The translations under genes and the position numbers were made by a program. DNA of 11,727 bases. It comes from an uncultured Pseudomonadota bacterium. Lineage in GTDB: Bacteria > Pseudomonadota > Gammaproteobacteria > Burkholderiales > Eutrophovitaceae. The notes under the pieces were generated by a model. The model ran no database searches. It saw only the letters and a list, made by a program, of their open reading frames with translations, and had not been told where the DNA came from. The stretch is from contig CALJLA010000230.1 of assembly GCA_937983055.1 (NCBI GenBank), forward strand, positions 1 through 11,727, given 5' to 3'. This document shows, in pieces, positions 5,748-11,727 of this stretch; within the stretch, counting starts at the first letter, position 1; the number at the start of each line of letters is the position of its first letter.

Positions 5748-7613
5748 ATGACCACCGCCGTTCGGCCCCAGACCCAGCAGGATGTCGCCTACCTGATCGC
5801 GCAGGGGATGCTCGACGGGTTTGGCCGGCATTACCGTCTGTTCCGGGATACCAGTCGCTATGCGAAGAGTCTGTTCGAGGCCGGCAACTGGGCTGAGCTG
5901 CAGCACGTCTCGCGCGAGCGCATCGCCTTCTACGACCGCCGCGTGAACGAGACGGTGGAATACCTGCAGCGAAGGTTCAATACCGATGCACTGGACGACG
6001 CCGTGTGGCAGCGGGTCAAGCTGCACTACATCGGCCTGTTGTCGAATCACAAGCAGCCGGAGCTGGCGGAGACCTTTTTCAACTCGGTGAGCTGCCGCAT
6101 CCTTCACCGCGACTACTTTCACAACGACTTCATCTTCGTGCGCCCGGCGCTGTCGACCGAGCACATCGATTCCGACCCGCCGGCCTACCGCAGCTATTAC
6201 CCCGGCAGGGACGGCCTGCGCACGGTGGCCAGCGACATCTGGCGCGACCTGCAGCTTCGCAACCGGTTCGAGGACTATCGAAGGGACCTGCGGCGGGTGG
6301 TCACGGCGATACGCCGCCATCTGCGCCGGCCGTTCGTGCGCGAAGCAAATCATCAGATCCAGGTGCTCTCGTCGCTGTTTTTCCGCAACAAGGGCGCCTA
6401 CATCATCGGCAAGATCATCAACGGCGCGGCGGAGCACCCGTTCGCGCTGCCCGTGCTCAGAAACGACGACGGCACCGTCTACATCGACACCGTGCTGCTC
6501 GAGACCGAGCAGCTCGCCATCCTGTTCGGTTTCGCGCGTGCGTACTTTCTGGTGGACATGGAGGTGCCGTCGGGCTACGTGCAGTTCCTCCGCAGCCTGC
6601 TGCCGCGCAAGCCGGCGGCGGAGCTCTATACGATGCTGGGGCTGCAGAAGCACGGCAAGACGCTTTTCTACCGCGACTTTCTGCACCATCTAAAACACTC
6701 CAGCGATGCCTTCATCGTGGCGCCCGGCATCAAGGGTCTGGTGATGGTGGTCTTCACGCTGCCCTCGTACCCGTATGTATTCAAGGTGATCCGCGACGCG
6801 ATTCTGCCGCCGAAGGAGATCTCGCGAGACGAGGTGAAACAGAAGTATCTGATGGTGAAGTATCACGACCGTGTCGGCCGCATGGCCGATACCCTGGAGT
6901 ACAAGGATGTGGCGCTGCCGAAGGCGCGCTTCTCCGACGAACTGCTGGAGGAGCTGCGGTCGTCGGCGGCTTCTGTCCTCGAGGACGAGGGCGACACGCT
7001 GATCATCCGCCATCTGTATGTCGAGCGGCGGATGACGCCGCTGAACATTCACCTCGACCAGGCGAGCGAAGCCGAGGCCGAGCAGGCGGCGCAGGACTAC
7101 GGCCTGGCGATCAAGCAGCTTGCGGCAGCCAACATTTTTCCGGGCGACATGCTCTACAAGAACTTCGGCGTTACCCGCTACGGCCGCATCGTGTTTTACG
7201 ATTACGACGAGATTGCCTACATGACGGACTGCAATTTCCGCCGTATCCCCGAGCCGCGCACGCCCGAGGACGAGATGGCCGCCGAGCCCTGGTATCCGGT
7301 GGGGCCGCACGATGTCTTTCCCGAGGAGTTCGGCCCGTTCCTGCTGACGAACGCGCGCGTGCGCCGTGCTTTTCTGGCCGCGCATGCCGATCTGCTGACG
7401 CCGGAATACTGGAGCACGACGCAGCAGCGCATCGCCGCGGGGCATATCGAGGACGTATTCCCGTATCCCGAGTCGGTGCGGTTTCGAAATCGCGATCCGG
7501 GCCGTGCCGGCGCAGCGGCGGCGCGGGCAGAGATCAACCAGCCGGCGCCGCAGCCCACGGGGCGGGCCGCCGTGCATGTGAAGCAAGAACCACTGATTGG
7601 GAGGTCGACATGA
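5748..7613 (+). CDS. aceK: Isocitrate dehydrogenase kinase/phosphatase
   Basis: A 621-residue AceK. This bifunctional cytoplasmic enzyme phosphorylates isocitrate dehydrogenase to divert isocitrate into the glyoxylate bypass, and removes the phosphate again. The regulatory domain fills about residues 1-320. The kinase domain shows the ATP-binding Lys346 in YVFKVIRD and the active-site Asp467 and Asn472 in FPGDMLYKNFG, plus Asp485 in VFYDYDEIAYM. These match E. coli Lys336, Asp457, Asn462 and Asp475 at a constant offset of ten. Family similarity fades near residue 583 (EDVFPYPESVRF); an Ala/Pro-rich tail of about 38 residues follows. No Shine-Dalgarno is evident at the ATG, which sits just after inverted repeat 1. 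The stop overlaps the thiolase start (ATGA). AceK usually neighbours aceA/aceB; here it lies inside the liu cluster. Confidence 0.96.
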   Translation: MTTAVRPQTQQDVAYLIAQGMLDGFGRHYRLFRDTSRYAKSLFEAGNWAELQHVSRERIAFYDRRVNETVEYLQRRFNTDALDDAVWQRVKLHYIGLLSNHKQPELAETFFNSVSCRILHRDYFHNDFIFVRPALSTEHIDSDPPAYRSYYPGRDGLRTVASDIWRDLQLRNRFEDYRRDLRRVVTAIRRHLRRPFVREANHQIQVLSSLFFRNKGAYIIGKIINGAAEHPFALPVLRNDDGTVYIDTVLLETEQLAILFGFARAYFLVDMEVPSGYVQFLRSLLPRKPAAELYTMLGLQKHGKTLFYRDFLHHLKHSSDAFIVAPGIKGLVMVVFTLPSYPYVFKVIRDAILPPKEISRDEVKQKYLMVKYHDRVGRMADTLEYKDVALPKARFSDELLEELRSSAASVLEDEGDTLIIRHLYVERRMTPLNIHLDQASEAEAEQAAQDYGLAIKQLAAANIFPGDMLYKNFGVTRYGRIVFYDYDEIAYMTDCNFRRIPEPRTPEDEMAAEPWYPVGPHDVFPEEFGPFLLTNARVRRAFLAAHADLLTPEYWSTTQQRIAAGHIEDVFPYPESVRFRNRDPGRAGAAAARAEINQPAPQPTGRAAVHVKQEPLIGRST

Positions 7614-8794
7614 AAACCGATCCGATTGTCATCGCATCCGTCGCGCGCACCCCGATGGGCGGATTCCAGGGCGAGCTGAAGGATTTCTTCGCGCCCGCAC
7701 TCGGCGCCGCCGCGATTCGCGCCGCGGTGGAGCGTGCCGGGGTGCAGCCCGAGCGGGTACAGGAGGTCATCATGGGCTGCGTGCTACCCGCCGGCCAGGG
7801 CCAGGCGCCAGCCCGCCAGGCGGCGCTCGGCGCCGGTTTGCCGCTTGCCGCTGGCTGCACCACGGTGAACAAGATGTGCGGCTCGGGCATGAAGGCGGCG
7901 ATGCTGGCGCATGACCTGTTGGCCGCCGGAAGCAATGAGGTGATGGTGGCTGGCGGCATGGAGTCGATGAGCAACGCGCCATACCTGCTGCCGAAGGCGC
8001 GGGCCGGCTACCGCATGGGGCACCAGCAGGTGATGGACCACATGTTCCTCGACGGCCTGGAAGACGCCTACGACAAGGGACGGCTGATGGGCACTTTCGC
8101 CGAGGACTGCGCGGGCAAATACAAATTCACCCGCGAGCAGCAGGATGCTTTTGCGGTTGCCTCGCTCAAGCGCGCGCAGGCAGCCAACCAGGATGGCAGC
8201 TTCGCCTGGGAGATTACGCCGCTCGCGGTCAAGGCCGGCAAGGACGAGCGTTTCGTCGAGCGCGACGAACAGCCGTTCAAGGCCAACTTCGACAAGATCC
8301 CGTTGCTGAAGCCCGCGTTTCGCAAGGACGGCACGGTAACCGCCGCCAACTCGAGCTCGATCTCCGACGGCGCTGCCGCGCTGGTGATGATGCGCACCTC
8401 CACCGCGGAGAAACTGGGCGTGAAGCCGCTGGCGCGGGTGGTCGGCCATGCCACCCATGCCCAGGAACCCGGCTGGTTCACCACCGCGCCGGTGGGCGCG
8501 ATCCGCAGGCTGTTCGAGAAGACCGGCTGGATATCGCGCGACGTCGATCTGTATGAAATCAACGAAGCTTTTGCGGTGGTCGCAATGGCGGCAATGCACG
8601 AGCATGGCCTGACACACGAGCGCGTCAACGTTCATGGCGGCGCCTGCGCCCTCGGCCATCCGATCGGCGCCTCCGGCGCCCGCATCCTGGTCACGCTGAT
8701 CGGCGCGCTGCGCAAGCAGGGCGCAAAGCGCGGCGTCGCGTCGCTGTGCATCGGCGGCGGCGAAGCCACCGCGATGGCGCTCGAGTTGATCTAG
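7610..8794 (+). CDS. Acetyl-CoA acetyltransferase (thiolase)
   Basis: A 394-residue thiolase of the normal degradative/biosynthetic length. The catalytic residues are all present: the nucleophile Cys90 in VNKMCGSGMKA, Asn318 in the NEAF motif, His350 in ALGHPIGASGARI, and Cys380 in SLCIGGGEATA. GGGAGG five bases before the ATG is a strong ribosome-binding site, and the ATG overlaps the aceK stop. In this cluster the likely job is cleavage of acetoacetyl-CoA, the end product of leucine breakdown after CoA activation of acetoacetate, into two acetyl-CoA. The reverse condensation would feed PHA synthesis, whose synthase gene lies at the left end of the window. Direction and chain-length preference cannot be read from the sequence. 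Confidence 0.94.
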   Translation: MKTDPIVIASVARTPMGGFQGELKDFFAPALGAAAIRAAVERAGVQPERVQEVIMGCVLPAGQGQAPARQAALGAGLPLAAGCTTVNKMCGSGMKAAMLAHDLLAAGSNEVMVAGGMESMSNAPYLLPKARAGYRMGHQQVMDHMFLDGLEDAYDKGRLMGTFAEDCAGKYKFTREQQDAFAVASLKRAQAANQDGSFAWEITPLAVKAGKDERFVERDEQPFKANFDKIPLLKPAFRKDGTVTAANSSSISDGAAALVMMRTSTAEKLGVKPLARVVGHATHAQEPGWFTTAPVGAIRRLFEKTGWISRDVDLYEINEAFAVVAMAAMHEHGLTHERVNVHGGACALGHPIGASGARILVTLIGALRKQGAKRGVASLCIGGGEATAMALELI

Positions 8795-8812
8795 AGGCAA
8801 CTGATCCGACTA

Positions 8813-8953
8813 ATTACAGAGACACAGAGAGCACAGAGAAAAAAGAGAATCGACTGAGCATGCCCGGGGCTGCCGGTTTTCGGATTCCATACCGGAAAGC
8901 AGGGTGCGCCCCGATTACCTCGGCAATCTCGGTGTCCTCTGAGTCTCTGCGGT
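8813..8953. repeat. Long imperfect inverted repeat, element 2
   Basis: This occupies most of the 190-base gap between the thiolase and the next gene. The left arm at 8813-8839 (ACAGAGACACAGAGAGCACA core) pairs imperfectly with the right arm at 8927-8953 (TCTCGGTGTCCTCTGAGTC core), roughly 20 of 27 positions. It shares the short-unit arm style and the string GAATCGA just inside the left arm (8847-8853) with element 1, which has GAATCGA at 5608-5614. The loop region holds a small CCGGT/ACCGG stem. No gene is visible in the gap; an open frame from a GTG at 8952 is only the extension of the next gene. Confidence 0.65.
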
Positions 8954-8984
8954 GAAAAAGCAGATCCCGTTGGGAAGGAAGAGC

Positions 8985-9896
8985 ATGGCGAGCAAGAAGA
9001 TTGGCTTCATCGGCGTGGGCATGATGGGGCACGGCATGGCTAAGAATCTGGTTGAAAAAGGCTTCGCCACCACCGTGCTCGGCCACCGCAACCGTGCCCC
9101 GGTCGAAGACCTGGTCAAGCGCGGCGCCAGGGAGGCGAAGGATATTGCCGCGCTGGTGGGGGACTCCGAGATCGTGTTCGTCTGCGTGACCGGCTCGCCG
9201 CAGGTCGAGGACCTGGTGTACCGCAAGGGCGGCGTCCTCGACTCGGCCAAGGCCGGCTTGATCGTGGTCGACACTTCCACCAGTCAGCCGCTGTCGACAT
9301 TGAAGATCGCAAAGGACCTGGAAGCGAAGGGTGCGCGTTTCGTCGATGCGCCGCTCACCCGCACCCCTGTTGAGGCGGAGCAGGGTCGGTTGAACACCAT
9401 GGTCGGCGCCGACGACGCCACCTTCCGTGCGATCGAGCCCGCCCTCAAGGCGTTCTGCGAGAACATCTTCCATGTCGGCGGCATCGGCGCCGGGCACAAG
9501 ATCAAACTGATCAACAACTGCGCGGCGATCGGCCAGATGGCTTTGATCGCCGAATCGCTGGCCGCCTGCGCAAAACTTGGCGTCGATCCCAAGAAGTACT
9601 TCGAGCTGGTGTCCACCGGCGCGGCGAATTCCGGGCTGTTCCAGATGCTCGCCGGCAAGGCGGTCGCGGGCGATTTCACCGGCATGAAGTTCGGCCTGGC
9701 CAATGCGCTGAAGGACGTGCGTTACTACATGCAGATGGCGATCGAGGCCGGCATCACCGCGCCGCTGGCGGCGGCCACGCTCAATTCGCTGTCCAGCGCC
9801 GTCAATCTCGGCTTTGGCACCCCGGAGCACCTGGTCGGCTCGCTGGTGCAGGCGCAGGCGAAGATCAACGCAGTCGAGTTTCCGCCGAAAGGCTGA
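8985..9896 (+). CDS. NAD(P)-dependent beta-hydroxyacid dehydrogenase, 3-hydroxyisobutyrate dehydrogenase-like
   Basis: A 303-residue member of the HIBADH family. The Rossmann fingerprint is GFIGVGMMGHGMAKNL (7-22). VVDTSTSQP (94-102) and the catalytic Lys174 with Asn178 in GAGHKIKLINN follow in the usual order, and a helical C-terminal domain fills the rest. The substrate loop that reads DAPVSGG in classical members reads DAPLTRTPVEAEQG (121-134) here, so the substrate may differ from 3-hydroxyisobutyrate. The ATG at 8985 is chosen over the in-frame GTG at 8952 because GGGAAGGAAG precedes it and the fold begins straight after; the GTG lies inside inverted repeat 2. A strong hairpin overlaps its stop codon. 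In a leucine cluster its exact step is unclear; valine catabolism or aldehyde detoxification are options. Confidence 0.88.
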   Translation: MASKKIGFIGVGMMGHGMAKNLVEKGFATTVLGHRNRAPVEDLVKRGAREAKDIAALVGDSEIVFVCVTGSPQVEDLVYRKGGVLDSAKAGLIVVDTSTSQPLSTLKIAKDLEAKGARFVDAPLTRTPVEAEQGRLNTMVGADDATFRAIEPALKAFCENIFHVGGIGAGHKIKLINNCAAIGQMALIAESLAACAKLGVDPKKYFELVSTGAANSGLFQMLAGKAVAGDFTGMKFGLANALKDVRYYMQMAIEAGITAPLAAATLNSLSSAVNLGFGTPEHLVGSLVQAQAKINAVEFPPKG

Positions 9897-9917
9897 CGCG
9901 CGGGCAGCGCGTCAGCC
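9891..9917 (+). terminator. Intercistronic hairpin at the dehydrogenase stop codon
   Basis: A perfect 11-base stem, GGCTGACGCGC (9891-9901) and GCGCGTCAGCC (9907-9917), encloses the five-base loop GGGCA. The stem contains the TGA stop at 9894-9896. No U-run follows, and the next gene's Shine-Dalgarno begins about ten bases later, so a classical intrinsic terminator is unlikely. A role in mRNA stability, processing or partial attenuation is more plausible. Confidence 0.55.
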
Positions 9918-9936
9918 CCAGGCGCAGGGAGGAGGC

Positions 9937-10539
9937 ATGGCAAATCCGATCGAGTACTACTTCGATTTTTCGTCGCCGTACGGCTACTTTGGCGCCACCC
10001 GCATCTCGGGGCTGGCGGCGAAGCACGGACGCAGCGTGGCCTGGAAGCCGATGCTGCTCGGCGCGGTGTTCAAGCACACCGGCGGCGCGCCGCTGCCCTC
10101 GGTGCCGCTGAAGGGTGCGTACAGCCTGCGCGACATGGGTCGGGTGTCGCGGCTGTGGCAGGTGCCGTTCAACATGCCGGAGAAATTCCCGATTCCGACC
10201 CAGGCGCCGGCGCGCATCGTGACGTGGTTGCAGGCGCACCGGCCGGACAAGCAGGAAGCGGCGATACTCGCGCTGTATCACGCCTACTTCGTCGAGGGCC
10301 GCGACATCTCATCGCCGGAGACGGCGGCCGAGGTGGTGGCGTCGCTGGCGCTCGACAAGGACGCGCTGCTCGCCGCAACCCAGGATCCGCAAATCAAGGA
10401 GCAGCTCAAGACCGAGGTCGAAGCCGCGATTGCGAAGGGCGTGTTCGGCTCGCCGTTCGTGATCGTCGATGGCGAGCCGTTCTGGGGCACCGACCGCTTC
10501 GAGCAGGTCGACCGGTGGCTTGCGACCGGGGGCTTCTAG
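9937..10539 (+). CDS. DsbA-fold 2-hydroxychromene-2-carboxylate isomerase / kappa-class GST-like protein
   Basis: A 200-residue thioredoxin-like protein of the HCCA isomerase/kappa-GST family. The N-terminus IEYYFDFSSPYGYFG carries the DFxSPxxY motif, with Ser13 at the position of the glutathione-activating serine of NahD. A helical insert follows. The C-terminus KGVFGSPFVIVDGEPFWGTDRFEQVDRWL (about 168-196) is the family signature. GGGAGGAGG is an excellent ribosome-binding site just before the ATG. No naphthalene-pathway genes are near, so a true HCCA isomerase role is unlikely; a glutathione-dependent isomerase or transferase acting on a reactive intermediate of this operon is the inference. 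The following rhodanese gene starts 20 bases after its stop. Confidence 0.86.
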   Translation: MANPIEYYFDFSSPYGYFGATRISGLAAKHGRSVAWKPMLLGAVFKHTGGAPLPSVPLKGAYSLRDMGRVSRLWQVPFNMPEKFPIPTQAPARIVTWLQAHRPDKQEAAILALYHAYFVEGRDISSPETAAEVVASLALDKDALLAATQDPQIKEQLKTEVEAAIAKGVFGSPFVIVDGEPFWGTDRFEQVDRWLATGGF

Positions 10540-10559
10540 CCGATCAGCAAAGGAAGAAC

Positions 10560-10987
10560 ATGAAACTGAAGAAAAGCAGCAAGCAGCTCGTCGAGGAAGC
10601 AAAGGCAAAGGTGTCGACGGTGCCGACCGCGCAGGCGATCGGCCGGCACGGCGACCCCGACGTGGTGTTCGTCGATCTGCGCGATGTGCGCGAACTGGAG
10701 CGCGACGGCATGATCCCGGGCGCCTTTCATGCGCCGCGCGGCATGCTGGAGTTCTGGATCGACCCGGACAGCCCCTACTACAAGGAAATCTTCGGCAGCG
10801 GCAAGGAGTTCCTTTTCTACTGCGCATCGGCCTGGCGCTCGGCGCTGGCGACCCGTGCAGTGCAGGACATGGGCCTGCCGCGGGTGGCGCATATCGAAGG
10901 CGGCTTCACCGCCTGGAAGCAGGGGGGCGGCCCGGTGGCCGAGAAGCCGAAGACAAGAAGCGCGCCCCGCGTTTCGGCACTGCCTGA
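10560..10987 (+). CDS. Single-domain rhodanese, probable frameshift near its 3' end
   Basis: A rhodanese-fold sulfurtransferase-like protein. Single rhodanese domain: VVFVDLRDVRELERDGMIPGAFHAPRGMLEF (about 35-65), then the active-site loop Cys88-Ala-Ser-Ala-Trp-Arg (FYCASAWRS) and HIEGGFTAWKQGG (111-123). AGGAAG precedes the ATG. Read literally, the frame passes VAEKPK at about 10952 and stays open to 11477, running 482 bases into liuB with an arginine/proline-rich nonsense sequence. Inserting one base at 10947-10954 restores a natural end, EKP(E/K)DKKRAPRFGTA, stopping at TGA 10985-10987, eight bases before the liuB ATG. The coordinates given are for that repaired gene. The missing base could be an assembly error or a mild real mutation, as the domain itself is complete. 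Its role in the leucine cluster is unknown. Confidence 0.75.
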
Positions 10988-10995
10988 ACAAGCCC

Positions 10996-11727
10996 ATGCC
11001 CGTCATCCACAGCAAGCTCAACCCGCGCGCCGCCGAGTTCAGGTCCAATGCGGAGTCGATGGCCCGCCTGGTGGCGGACCTGCGCGACAAGGTCGCCCGC
11101 GTCAGCGAAGGCGGTGGCGCCACTGCCCGCGAAAGGCATCTGTCGCGCGGCAAGCTGCTGCCGCGAGAGCGTGTGCGCCGCCTGCTCGATGTGGGCTCGC
11201 CGTTTCTCGAGCTGTCGCAGCTCGCGGCCTGGGACATGTACGACAACCAGGTGCCGAGCGCCGGGCTGATTACCGGCATCGGCCGGGTATCGGGACGCGA
11301 ATGCGTGATCGTCGCCAACGATGCCACGGTGAAAGGCGGCACCTATTACCCGGTCACGGTGAAAAAGCATCTGCGCGCGCAGGAAGTTGCCCAGCAGAAC
11401 CGTCTGCCGTGCATCTATCTGGTCGACTCCGGCGGCGCCAACCTGCCGAACCAGGACGAAGTATTTCCCGACCGTGAACATTTCGGCCGCATCTTCTTTA
11501 ACCAGGCGAACATGTCGGCGGCCGGCATTCCGCAGATCGCCTGCGTGATGGGCTCGTGCACCGCCGGCGGCGCCTATGTGCCGGCGATGGCCGACGAAGC
11601 GGTGATCGTGCGCAACCAGGGCACGATCTTTCTCGGCGGGCCGCCGCTGGTGAAGGCGGCCACCGGCGAGGTGGTGAGCGCCGAGGCCCTCGGCGGCGCC
11701 GACGTGCATGCGCGCACCTCGGGGGTG
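10996..11727 (+). CDS. liuB: Methylcrotonyl-CoA carboxylase, carboxyltransferase (beta) subunit, 5' part
   Basis: The first 244 codons of a carboxyltransferase subunit that continues past the right edge. With its biotin-carrying partner (LiuD type), the enzyme carboxylates 3-methylcrotonyl-CoA to 3-methylglutaconyl-CoA, the step after isovaleryl-CoA dehydrogenase. The order of motifs is that of MCC-beta: RERHLSRGKLLPRERVRRLLD (46-65), ELSQLAAWDMY (72-82), NDATVKGGTYYPVTVKKHLRAQE (108-130), YLVDSGGANLPNQDEVFPD (141-159) and GSCTAGGAYVPAMADE (186-201), where the glycine pairs form the acyl-CoA oxyanion holes. The ATG at 10996 begins the family-like sequence (MPVIHSKLNP), but no clear Shine-Dalgarno is seen; translation is probably coupled to the rhodanese stop eight bases upstream. 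It supports reading the whole plus-strand set as a liu operon. Confidence 0.95.
   Translation, partial: MPVIHSKLNPRAAEFRSNAESMARLVADLRDKVARVSEGGGATARERHLSRGKLLPRERVRRLLDVGSPFLELSQLAAWDMYDNQVPSAGLITGIGRVSGRECVIVANDATVKGGTYYPVTVKKHLRAQEVAQQNRLPCIYLVDSGGANLPNQDEVFPDREHFGRIFFNQANMSAAGIPQIACVMGSCTAGGAYVPAMADEAVIVRNQGTIFLGGPPLVKAATGEVVSAEALGGADVHARTSGV

Noticed and set aside
6005..8794. Very long plus-strand open frame of 929 codons
   Set aside because: Its first part is out of frame with aceK and unnatural (Arg/Gly/Ala-rich); only the last part, from the ATG at 7610, is real and is the thiolase.
8952..8984. Upstream GTG start for the HIBADH-like gene
   Set aside because: The extra residues are not family-like, the codon lies inside the inverted repeat, and the ATG at 8985 has a better ribosome-binding site.
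10155..11477. Open frame of 440 codons spanning the isomerase, rhodanese and liuB regions
   Set aside because: Only its middle section is the rhodanese; the front is an alternative frame of the isomerase gene and the back an alternative frame of liuB, exposed by the probable one-base deletion.

Overview
The window is a GC-rich, tightly packed chromosomal segment from a proteobacterium. The combination of AceK, a LiuR-type MerR regulator, an isovaleryl-CoA dehydrogenase/methylcrotonyl-CoA carboxylase cluster and a class I PHA synthase points to a beta-proteobacterium; a gamma-proteobacterium is possible. No phage, transposase, CRISPR, tRNA or rRNA gene is visible. Every stretch longer than about 200 bases holds a gene.

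The left part (1-3329) reads on the minus strand. A LACTB2-like metallo-beta-lactamase-fold hydrolase, MtnA (methylthioribose-1-phosphate isomerase) and a FucA-like class II aldolase form a packed three-gene unit. The 5' end of phaC (PHA synthase) follows, running off the left edge. MtnA with a FucA/Ald2-type aldolase fits the DHAP shunt, which salvages the SAM by-products 5'-methylthioadenosine and 5'-deoxyadenosine to DHAP plus an aldehyde.

The right part (3414-11727) reads on the plus strand and is a leucine/isovalerate (liu) degradation cluster. Its order is liuR, a hotdog thioesterase, isovaleryl-CoA dehydrogenase, aceK, an acetyl-CoA acetyltransferase-type thiolase, a 3-hydroxyisobutyrate-dehydrogenase-like enzyme, a kappa-GST/HCCA-isomerase-like protein, a rhodanese, and the 5' part of liuB (carboxyltransferase subunit of methylcrotonyl-CoA carboxylase). 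Two related palindromic operators, one before liuR and one before the thioesterase, overlay recognisable -35/-10 elements and are the probable LiuR sites. The first lies in the divergent gap, so it may also control the MBL-mtnA-aldolase unit. AceK in this operon makes physiological sense: leucine is broken down to acetyl-CoA and acetoacetate, and growth on them needs the glyoxylate bypass, which AceK opens by phosphorylating isocitrate dehydrogenase.

The main oddities are an in-frame amber codon 30 codons before the expected end of isovaleryl-CoA dehydrogenase, and a probable one-base deletion at the 3' end of the rhodanese gene. Two long imperfect inverted-repeat elements of one family also bracket exactly the aceK-thiolase pair.
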